64,000 nt of DNA, from positions 630,831 through 694,830 of the forward strand of contig NW_024468519.1 of the NCBI RefSeq assembly GCF_001632365.1, given 5' to 3'. Origin of the DNA: Laetiporus sulphureus 93-53. Taxonomy: Eukaryota; Basidiomycota; Agaricomycetes; Polyporales; Laetiporaceae. The position numbers were made by a program, and so were the translations under genes. Position 1 is the first letter of the stretch. Every line of letters starts with the position of its first letter. This document shows positions 1-10,765 of this stretch, piece by piece. Below the pieces are notes generated by a model that saw only the letters and a list, made by a program, of their open reading frames with translations, was not told where the DNA came from and ran no database searches.

Positions 1-3000
1 AGCAAGCCTCGATCGCCAAGGCGGACGCCCACCGCGCGGGGAACCCCCACAATAACCCCAACCCCAGACGGCCCCTTTTGCGGGTGGGGTTTGTGAGGCC
101 AGACGAATCAAATTGCGCGTGGCGGGCTGTACCTTGCACGCCTGGGCACTATGTGCACAAGATGACCGGAGCTTAGCAGCGAGTCAACCGTCGACGCTAA
201 CGACTCATTTCGGATCTCAAAACCAGCAATTCAATCAAATAACCTGGCCCTCGTGTGTGTAGGCGTCCAGCTATCGCGCTCGAATTTGACAGGCAAATGC
301 ACCCGGCATAGCATCGCTGCAAACGCCCGCGAAGCACCATGCAGACCGAGACGACGATAGGAGGGCACAGGCGCCCATAGCGCACGCCGCTGGCCACTCC
401 ACACTGCGTTCTGTGGCCGGCGACGTTTGTAAGTAATACGGGCGCGTCCCGGTCACGCCGCTGCGGTCATAACAGCCCTTCGAAGATCGCTACGCTTCGC
501 TTACATGGCCGCATGCGCATGTAGCTTCTACAAATACCATAGGCCGGGAAGTGCCACGTCCTAGGATTCTCTGTCCTGATGATGCATGCGCTGACTCGTG
601 TCTGGGGCAGACTCGTGCCCAGCAGTGCCCTACATATGGCGCGCATCCGGCGGACGGCGCGAGCGGCTCACGGATGTGCCGCCAGGTTCAGCTGACATGT
701 ACATGGTGTGGTGCAGCAGCCCCGCCCCGAGCTGACTCATGCCATGCAAAGCGGTGCGTCAGGCACCCACCAGAGTGTAACCCAAAGACGAATGGTGCAT
801 GGCGTAACGCGGTATGCATGCAGAGGTGGGGTCAATAGAAACGGTACTGGCCCCGTCCGGGGAATGCTTCCGGGTGGACGCGTTCGCAACAACAGGGTTC
901 AATAGCAAGGCGGTGTTAAGCACCGAACACAAACGAAATGGACGATATTTGGAAGCAGGGCTCTCGCCGAGCGAGGATCGTCGCGGACTCTTCAGAAGAT
1001 GAGCAGCGGTTTGCTGGCCCGTGCGTGGGACCATTCAGTGCTCGTCCGTGTCATGGCATGGCGAGCGGTGCTCTACGTGACGCCATGCGCCCCACTCCGT
1101 GGCTTCGGGAGGGGCGCATCCTCCCAATTTGGTGCGTGAATTGCAGCCTAGAAGTCCGCGCCGATCCCGAAGAGCGTTCAAGCTCATAGCTTGCAGTCTA
1201 GCAGCGCGCACGCATGCGTGCGCGGGTCCGTGCGCGGGAAAGGCTAGTAGCAATCTGCGCGATAGCTTTGTATTCGGAGAGGGGCGCGCGCAGGGCTTCT
1301 CGCATGTGTCGTTGGCAGAGAACTGATGGGGGGATCGTCGCAGACGAATACAGCTGCATGCAGGCGGACATTGCAAGTGAGACGACGCCGCCGCCGGGGG
1401 ATCGTGCGTGCCACGACCGGAAACGCGTGACGTCAGTCCACTCATGCATTGTATTCTGAGCCTCAGCTGCAGTTGGATGAAGATAGAACAACCGCGAGGC
1501 GTTCGCTGCGTGTGACCTATAACGTTCTCCTGTGGACCATTCAGCCTGACAAAGTTCTATCAGGCGCACGGTGGCGTCGCTTCCCAGCGTCGACGCCTGC
1601 GATTCGTCAGGCCACACGCCCTATCGTCCAATGGGCTCAGCACATCTCCCACATTCGTTCACGCTACTCGCCTTTGCCAGCAGCACTCGCACCAATGGCG
1701 TTCAGCCGGTCTTTGCTTCCCGCTGAGTTCTGACGCCACGGGCCTCTCAGGCCCAGGAACGACACCGCCTGGCGTCGAGCACGAGCCGTCCTGGCATCGA
1801 GTATCTCTGAACATGTGCATACTTCTAATCGCACGTCCGTCCAATCCACCACCCGTCGGCAGTGCACGTCACGGCTCGCTAAGGAAGGTGCTGTGCTGCT
1901 TGCGTCTAGCGTCGAACGCACACCGCGGAAGCTGACCTGCGCCACGAAGCGAGCTACTAGGCGAACTATACGCGACCATCCCCGATGTCCATGTGGCCTG
2001 CCTTGCCCTGTGACGATGAGCACGCCGTCAGACCCTCCCGCGTCGCGTTGTAAACTTACTCCACAACGCCTCCGGGCAAATCGGTGATTGAACGCGATCA
2101 CTGCACAGGAGGAGAATTCACCTGTCATTCTCACTTGTCGGGTAGAACAGCCGATGCAGGCGCAATGACGGCTTTCACATTTCCAGATTTTTTGAAGGCA
2201 GACTTGGACGGGCAGGCACGAGTGTACCTAGGAATGAACACTCGTGACGGAGCGCATTGAGCCTTCTCGAACGCAGAATCAGCTCTGATTGCGTGAAATA
2301 AATATACTCCTTCTCGAAGCGGCTCGCTTCATACACAAGGCCTTCGGCAACTTTTGTTCCATGGTAGCCTTCGCAGCTTGTACCACATAACCTTTCGGCT
2401 CATGTGAACAACATATTCGGCCAAACGCCCGACCTCCCGAGGGAATGACGCAGCAGCGCGGCAGGTGAGGATTAATGTCAACACCGAGAATGTTCTGCAC
2501 AGACCTCATTCACCTGACCGTACCACGCGCGAATTTGACAGCATGCATGGCTCGGAGAGGAATCGTCTTGACATCGCAGTCAGGTCCCAAAAGGAACGCG
2601 TAAATGAAATCAAGAGGCATCAGCTCGTTCTCTTGATCAGACAGTTGCTTGAGAGGTGTCAACGTCCATCGCACAATATTGTCGACAAAAATTGAGTAAA
2701 GCATATATCAGGGTGAACTGCAGGTGGCTTGTTCCCTCGCGCTAAGAACCGTGAGCCGAAGCAGCAATGACAGAAGAGTGTTGGCGGTGCACTTCAGAAC
2801 TTCCATATCTGCCACGGTAAAAGAACAGAAGGAGCGCGCAAGCACATCACTACCCCAAGGCTTACGGTAATTCCCGGTGGCGCGAGCCTACAAGCTGCAA
2901 GACCTGACCGTTCGTCGAGACAAAGAACGAATTTGCTCAATCTGTGTAGGGAGCTTTTCGGGCAGGCATCCTGTCAGCTCAACGACCAGCCAGACGAGCA

Positions 3001-4796
3001 AAGCGCCACGATCATCCATGGGTATTGCCAACGTTCTCCGAGCCAGCATGAGCCAAGATGCTGAACGAATCGCCGACACGGAGCAGACGGAGCCAAAAGC
3101 CAAAAGCGCAGAGTTCAGCACGAAAATTTAGTCCACATCTAGCTCCGCAGGGCGCAGGCTGACCAACGCACGTTGAAGCAGTGGATATGCAAAAGTGGGG
3201 GCCCAAGGTATCCGCGATAAAATGCGAGGCCACTAAGCGGTCCGCATTGGCGATGAAGCGCTGTAATGGCTGGCAATGGTACCGTGAGCACGAGCCCCCT
3301 AGGTCTCAGCGCCGACACCAGTAGAGCAACATCGATCGCATCATCACAAGCCTGTCCTTGATCCACGAAGCAAGGCTTCACTCACAGCACGAGAAACCGA
3401 ACGCAACGCAATGCAAGCGACCACATTGGACGCATGACCCGAAACGTTACAGATCACAAGCAACTAGTTCGTGCACTGGGACTGGATTGACAGACGCTGA
3501 ACAGCCTCCGAGGGACGTAAGCGCCGTCGTTGGCAGATCCCGTTAAGCACAAGATCCGGGTCCGCGCGCTGGAGCGCGGCTTGATCTTCTCTTACAGCGA
3601 AAGTTCGCCCCCTCTTGGAATCTGCTTGGTTTCGGGGAAGGTGGTAGTAGTGGTGGTGGTGTAGAAGCAAGGTAAGTGGACAATGCCAGGTGTACGCGGC
3701 GACCACCCCGCCCAAGCTACGCAGATGCTCCCGATAGAACCGTAACGAATCTCTCGGATCTTGCAGCACACATACTCCAGTAGCTCAATCAAATCATTTC
3801 ACAAAGCGAGCGCGGTGCATTCCCTTCGCTCACCAGCCCAGGCCACCAGGCACAAAAGTCATACGCCTATACGCCCCGCCTTCCAGATGCTCGTAAACCA
3901 ATCCGGACGGCGCAGGCGCATTGGACCCACCCAACCGCAGGGTCGAGGCAGAAGTATGATGCTTTGATCATGATCAGCATCAACTCAATTGCGGGCCAAG
4001 GATCGGGTGGCACGGCGAAGCGCGCGGACAAGCGCCACACGCCGGACACAGCACGGAGCTTCAAAGCTTCAATGATCATTGGGCGGCGAAATGGCAAAAC
4101 GCAAAGTGAATTGGCTATTGAATATCGAGTTGAGGGGGCGTGGGCGAGAGGAGAGGAGACCGTTACCGCGGGCGATACGGCGATACGGCCGTGCGCGCCG
4201 GGAGAAGCCCACCAGTGTCCGTGTGTGCCAGAGCTGAGAGAGTGCGTGATGATTGATCATCGCTAGCGTGACCAGCCGCCAGCCACGTCAGCGGAAAGCA
4301 CATCGAACTGGCATACAATTCCGTTCCGTTCTGTGCCTGGCCGTGCTGAGAGCGTGTTGAATGGCCTGGGAAGGACGCGTTCGCAGGCGCCTGGCATGTC
4401 GGTTGTTTGAGAGACCGGGTGCACGAGGGATGGGGTGATCCAGAGCGTAGATCCTGCTTGGAGTATTCAGTGTAGGTACAGAGCATGCTTGGGTGCATTG
4501 AAACTGAGCAGTCCTTGGTCCCGGGCGGCTGGGCGGGTGGGTGCACTGGCAGGTCCACGAACCGCGAGCATCGCCGTGAGTGTCGCCGAACGCGTATGGC
4601 ATTAGCAGCAGAAAAGGCGAAGCCGCGCCGGCACGACGGGACAACGACAGCTACCAAAGCGAAGCAACGCACGACGCATCGCGAGCACGTACGGTGCGCA
4701 TGCGCGCCGGGGTTCTTCAATTCATTCGCTGCGCCGACGTGCCAGAGGCGATCGAAGCTCTCGCGCGGCACAACGTTCTTCCGCGCGGATTCGCGA
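1..4796. other. Gene-poor GC-rich stretch, left part
   Basis: I find no gene here. The open frames are short, overlap on both strands, have no recognisable domain, and lack the acidic, basic or hydrophobic segmentation of the real genes further right. I see no tRNA, no rRNA, no telomere-type tandem repeat and no transposase fragment. A short GTG/GTA microsatellite lies near 3641-3662. It could be a long intergenic region, decayed sequence, or host to non-coding RNA genes that cannot be recognised by eye. Confidence 0.5.
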
Positions 4797-4844
4797 CACC
4801 GGGGGCATGGGCCCATGATTCTGCCCGAAACATTTTGGACACAT
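4797..4844 (+). repeat. Left terminal inverted repeat of the MITE
   Basis: The 48-bp left arm pairs with 5445-5492 at 43 of 48 positions. It includes the perfect 12-bp palindrome CATGGGCCCATG (4806-4817), which the right arm has lost through one change. Confidence 0.85.
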
Positions 4845-5444
4845 TGTAATAATAGTTCAAATAATTATGCAATGTTTTTAGCACATACATTTTGAAATCA
4901 TTTTGAATGTTTTAAAATGTTTTAAGCATCAACATTGTGGCACAATTTTGATAGCATTCATAAAGATGCAAGAATGAGACCCCAATGCTGCAGATGACAG
5001 CATTTAAGCATTATTGCAATAGCATCCTAAATGTTTCTTGGGAGAAAATCTCAAATGATACCTGTGAGTGGCCATGATGTTCTCAAGATGTTCCCAATGG
5101 ATTCATCGTGATCGCATAATTGTTATTACTATATATAGTAATGTGCTAACCATATTAGGACACCCCTGATGCGTTCAAGATGATTCCAGCCGGCACATGA
5201 TGGAAAGCATTCTGGTACTCATCGTAACATCACATTGATCACATTTGTAATGTACTCTTAAGATCCATTCAAAATGATACCAATATATTATATGAACGCT
5301 GGCCAGAGCAAAATTGTTGTCTCATCCTGGTGTCTTTCTGAATAATATCACTATTATTCCACAATGTGCTCACTCGAAATAATTCAAATCATTCTGTGAT
5401 GTTTACATCAGTAACATTAGAGTTACATTGTGACTGTTATCGTG

Positions 5445-5492
5445 ATGTGTCCAAAATGTTCCCAGCGGAATCATGGGCTCATGCCCCCGGTG
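5445..5492 (-). repeat. Right terminal inverted repeat of the MITE
   Basis: The 48-bp right arm is the reverse complement of the left arm except for five substitutions. The amount of divergence suggests the insertion is not very recent. Confidence 0.85.
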
Positions 5493-8400
5493 CGACGGAT
5501 CAGGATACAGTGCGCCAGCGGCACGTCGCTGTCGCTGCGAACGAGCCAGAAGTAGGGCTGCGGAAGCAGGGAGTGCGGCGAGGCGCAGCGCAGGTCGCGG
5601 GTCGCGGGTCTAGATACAGCTAGAACTTGAGAGGATTTTGAGGGTAGAGTAGCCTGGGTGATTGATAGGTGTGTTTTTGCTTCTGAGAGTCTCTCTGAGT
5701 TGAGGAGGAAGCTGGGAATAGCATCAGAAGCGTTGGAGGAGTTGGAATCCGATCAATTGATGACCGGGACGCCCGTCGACGTGTCCGTTGCTTGCCTGGA
5801 GTCTGGGAGTACCAAGAGCGGCCACAAATGCCCTCGTGGCTGCACTTTCGCATCCTTCAAAGTATGCCCTGACAAGCGAGAGGCGAGAGCAAGAGAGCCG
5901 TCTTGCGTGGGTGGACCTGGCCTGCACTGCGCGCCTTCCGACGTTTCCGTAATGACCTTGCAGCCGTCTTTTCCCGTAACGAAAGAGCAGAAGGCAGGCC
6001 TGTTCGCGCTTCTGTTCGCAGGCATCAAGAAGTCTTGTTGACACGTCTAGGTCCTGACGAGATGCTGCCGCGATGCTACGTCGCAGCGTCCGTGGACCGC
6101 GCAACCTGCACAGAGGCGTTGTACGTGTGCCACGTAGGATCCCGAAGAGGCCATCGAGTTGCCCCGAATGGCGGCCTGCAGCACCGGCCGAGTGGCGCGT
6201 GCCTTGCTAGCTCCAGCGAGCGCGCGGAGCGACAATTCGCGCACCGCCCGCGCTCAGGGCGCAGTGCCTGTCAGGCCGCTGTCACAACGAAAGAGCGGAG
6301 CGAGCGGAAGCCATCACAATCACAATCAACCCACTCGCACGCACGCTCCTTTCTTTGTCCTTCCTCGCTTCCTCCATTCCGAATCCCCGCCGCGTTTCAT
6401 GCAATACGCACGACAAAAATAGCAGAGAGATGACGCGTATGCGTCGGAGTGAGGGTACAACAACGTCCGGGTTCCGGATGATCGCCCGTCTCGCCGGGCG
6501 AATTAGGAACCACGCAATTGTTGCTGCACCGCACGGCGCGCACAGATCGGAATCGACCTCGGGACTGCGAGGGTACCTGCGAGTGCGAGAGAGAGCGTCG
6601 TGTACTTTTTTTTAATTTCCGCGCAGTCCATGCTGGCTGGCGTCCGTCGCCAGAGAAGGAATACGCTCATGTTATCGCAGAAATCAGGAAAAGAGGCGTT
6701 AAGCGGCGCAGAGACAAGGCAGGCCATTGATATTCAGATCGTGACCGCCGTCATCGATCCTGGCCCGGCGCCCAGGAGCGCAGGGCGAACCCACTGCAGC
6801 GGCGTGCATGCGTGGACGCGCCGCACGTGAACACTCGAGAAGAAAACACGGAGGTCAGCTGAGCAGGGGTGGGTCAAGGTTCTTGCACCAGAGGCGAGCG
6901 TCGTTTCCGCGAGAGAAGACAAAGCGCGGAGAGCTCGGCGGGCGGTCCGACATGGACGGTGGATGTTTCGCACCCGCAACACCCGCGCTCCGTGTGCCGG
7001 TGTGCCGCCGCCATGATGATATGTTTTACTTTTCTCTCGATTGTTATGGCGACGTGGAGGCATCACATGCTGGTGGAGCTGCTATCGATGGTTGCGCTGG
7101 CGCAGAGGTCTTCCGTGCAAATGGATCCTTTCGGGAGAGGCGGAACAGAACACGAGTGGCACCGTGACGAAAATGCGGGGAAACACGTGGGTCGACGTCA
7201 TGATAACGTTGCTGCCTGGAAGATAACATCAACCTCTTTTTCCCACCCGTCGAATTTCTCTCCTCGCCGGCGAACGGAGTTTTCTATCCCCATCGCTTCC
7301 TGCGTGTGCCTCTCGCGAAGAGAACCACCTGCAAAGCAATGTTCGGCTCACGCGCAGACGATAGGATGAGAAGAGATGTAGACATTGGATGTGCAAGATA
7401 CATCTGATGACGGGGTATGTACAACCAACCACGCGTATAACCTCGCTCCCCCCCTTCGTCCTGCGATTATACCTCATACAGCGCGCGATGCGACACGTGG
7501 TGGAATAGGATAATAGACCGGGCCCGATGTGTGGGTGGTGTTACAAGATGCTAGTGAGGATGGAAAGTACGATGGGACAACACGCCTGCGTGGCGAGACA
7601 GCTGACAACAATAATATGGTATGCTGAGGGCAACGCGCACTGTCAGCGCCACCGACAGACACGAACGCAAGCTCAGCGACTCACATGAGAGGTAGAGAAC
7701 CGCCGCAGGAAACAAGGACGCGCACACGCATGCGTGCGTCGCGTCACTTGAACGGACAGGTCGGGGCGTGGTCGCCGCGCCATCCACAGTGGCAGCACTG
7801 GGGCAGGTTGTAGTTCAGCGGCGTCGACTGCGCCTCCTCGTGATGGTGGCACACGGGCGTGGACGACGCGCACAGTATTGGCGCATGTGCCGTCGAGGAG
7901 CGGTGGTGCGACAGTGCGGACGCGGGGTGGGTGTGCGTGTGCATGGCTGCTCGGTGTTTGAAACGCGGGGTGCGAGCGGAGTGCGGGGCCCAGCGGTGGG
8001 GATGGTGGTGCCGAAGCGCGGGGCGAGCGTGGATGAGAGTGGCTTGGAGTGGAGGGAAGAAGTGAGGGCCCCGAGGGTATTTATGAGGAGCGAGGATCCC
8101 GAGGGCTGAGCGGAGGGGAGGCTTGGACTCTGTCTTATAAGTCTCTCCATCCTTGATGCAGAACGCCTGCGTGACACGCCGGCCACCACTACGAGTGCGT
8201 GACGGGACATCTTCAGATCCGGTCACGATGCCGCTAGCCGGAAAAGGCAAGTGCACCGTCTTGGGCTGAGTCAACGCCTGGCGTGCCACTGAGCCACCCG
8301 CCAAGGTTGCGTGGATGCTCGTCAGCGTGCCCTCGACGCGCCAGGGAGGGAGGGAGCGTCGGTTGCTGGGTCCTGGCCGCCGTGCGCACACACGACCCCA

Positions 8401-10765
8401 GCACAGACCCAGTGATATCCCTGATCTCCGAAAAAAGACGTCCTGCTGCGGCATGTGTCGCTGCATCTGCATTGTGAAGCGGGCGTAGCTCCGGCTGTGC
8501 GGGTGCTGGGGGGTTCATTTCCCAGTTTCCCAGTTGCGTTGCTGGGCCGCTGTTCCGAAGCGTCGATTAATGTTCGCCGTCCGTTCGCCAGCGCGGTGGC
8601 CATGGCGCAGGACACGAACAGTGGCGCTGCGAGCTCTTCGACTTTACGATGCACGCCACCGTCACTGCCACATCCACGGCGTGTTCCCGTAAGGACGAGG
8701 ATGCCGGTTGCAGAGTGTACGTGTGAACAATACACCGACTCCGCGCGTGCGTGCGCACAGGCGTCGTATCGATATTGGCGATGTCGCGGCGCCGGCTCGT
8801 CGCTCTGCTTTTGTCTCGTTACGACATGCTTGTCTTGCGCTGATCGTCCGCCGGGCTCGCATGAAGTCATGGTAAACAGGTGCCATCGGACCGCGGCGGG
8901 CGCGAGAGTTATACGTTACGCAGCGGCAGCAGCAGCGCGCCGCAACGCAGGGCCAGTCTCGTACACTCTCGAGTCTCCCCGTCTCTACCCAGACGACCCT
9001 CGTCAAGTCTCTTAATCGCCAACGCGCCAGTGCACGCCTCGTGGCACCGTCGATATCTCACACACGCTGACGACTTCCCGGCCCCATCGCGCTGCCATTC
9101 GCACTTTGACTGCTGGGGCGCATTGGCCTCATTCGGCGCGGCCCTTCTGCAACCCCGCTACTTCTCCTCGCAAGAGCTTGCGAGTGCTCGAGTCTCGTCC
9201 GGCCTGGACCTAATCGCTGGCATAGATGCAACAAGAAGTTACGCCTCCGCGGGATCGAACGACGCACGCCGCCGCCGCCACGCTGGTTCTCTTCATCTCC
9301 ATCGCGAGTCGCTACTGGCTTGTGGCCTCATGTTTACACATGGTCGGCGGCGTCGCTGATCTATGTTCTATGTACGGGACTGTTCATCTTGAGATGTATG
9401 AGCGTCGACGAGTCTGGACCGCGCTAGCGCTGGACAACGCTGGACCCACAAATCTTACTCGCTTCCACGTGCATCATCCTTGCAAAACCCTCTGCGTCTC
9501 TTTTTCCCCCATTGCGTCGTACGCGTCTCCAGATATCAGGATATCGTTACGTATATTCCTCGCCTTCGCGCACAGCTCCTTCGTAGCGCTCCGTCACGTC
9601 CGTTCTGGTCGGCTTGCGCTCGCGCGGTCTGGTCTCGCAGGCTCGCGAACCGGCCTGGGGTGTCCATGTCAGCCAGGAAGAGCAGGGGTGTTGCCCCGTT
9701 ACGTCCGCTGGTGTGATGAAATTTCTGTATTCTGTGTATTTACGCGTCTACTTGTCATCTTCCCTCGCAGAACTGATATGCTCGGATCATGTTGCGATCA
9801 CGTCCCCACGAGCCCCCTTGTGGTGCCTTCATAAGCCCAGGGACCGTTTCTGGATTCCCATTCTGTGATGTTTATGTACCCAGATGACGGGTGATCCTGA
9901 TGCATTTCCGCCCGTCGGGATCCTCCTGCCCTCCCTGGGTTAGCGCCCCGCTCTACCATAGTAGCGGTTGTGGTTGTTATCATCATCATGGTATGTTCGC
10001 ACCGCCCTCGCACGGACGTGCAATCGAAAGCAAACCGCGCGAGCGCACGCATCGGCTGGGCGATTGGCTGCTTCGCCAAGATACTAATCTTGATCGCGCT
10101 GCGCGCTGCGGTTGGACGTAAGAAGGGCTCGGGGGTGCCACCTTCTCCCACTTACGGCGACAGCGCCCATATATCGCGGCAGCGTGTATCTAGTGCCCCG
10201 GGTGAAGGGAAGTGCAGGCAGTGGACAGATACTTCGCATATCCATGGCGCCTTCCTCCAAGACGCCCTGGAGTGGCCATCGGGCACAGCTTCGGCCGTAT
10301 TGGTGTGCGGTCTCTACTCCGTGCATGCGGCCTCCGCGAGGCGAGCTATCTTCAGATGCTCTCACAGACGCGGTCGACAATCGTACGCACGGAAAAGCTC
10401 CGCCCGACTCGGCGAAACACAGCTCTGTAATGCTCGAGTTTCTGAGACACGTCCAGAGGCGCTGCAAGCCCCTGCTCTTCCGGTCGACCGTCATCAGACC
10501 ACCTGCCGTGCCGTTGACGGGCCTGCTGATGATGGTCACACTGGCACGCAGGCACAGTGCGAATCACCGGGTTACGCACACACCATCGCGGAGTTCTCGC
10601 GAACGGTCAGTCGGCGTGCAGTCTCGCGTCGTCTTCATATTGCTCCACTCCGTCTTTGACAGCGATTATTTCGAAATTACAATGTTGTCAATCACGTACA
10701 AATGAAATCACGACACCGGTCCTTTCCCGCCTTGAAGCCACCCCCTTCTATTCGATCGTAATTCA
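5493..10765. other. Gene-poor GC-rich stretch, right part
   Basis: I see no supportable gene between the transposon and the 3' end of the TPX2-like gene. The longest open frames (for example 7744-8472 on minus and 9970-10659 on plus) are rich in Arg, Ala, Pro and Ser, overlap frames of similar length on the other strand, and show no domain. This is what GC-rich non-coding DNA gives. Confidence 0.5.

Larger units (their letters stand above)
4797..5492. mobile_element. Non-autonomous DNA transposon (MITE-like), 696 bp
   Basis: The two ends form a long terminal inverted repeat. The outer 48 bases of each end match at 43 positions; both begin CACCGGGGGCATG and both contain AACATTTTGGACACAT. The element is flanked by a 3-bp direct repeat CGA (4794-4796 and 5493-5495), as expected of a target-site duplication. 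The inside is strikingly AT-rich against GC-rich flanks and carries degenerate copies of the subterminal motif (for example near 5080-5110 and 5175-5200). It has no coding capacity, so it must be moved by a transposase encoded elsewhere. A CAC... terminus with a 3-bp duplication recalls CACTA/CMC-type elements, but that family assignment is only a guess. Confidence 0.85.

Noticed and set aside
7744..8472. Open frame of 242 codons on the minus strand in the gene-poor region
   Set aside because: Arg/Pro/Ser-rich, no domain, and overlapped by open frames on the other strand. This is typical of GC-rich non-coding DNA.
9970..10659. Open frame of 229 codons on the plus strand
   Set aside because: Same composition problem, overlapping frames in all phases, and no recognisable motif or intron structure.
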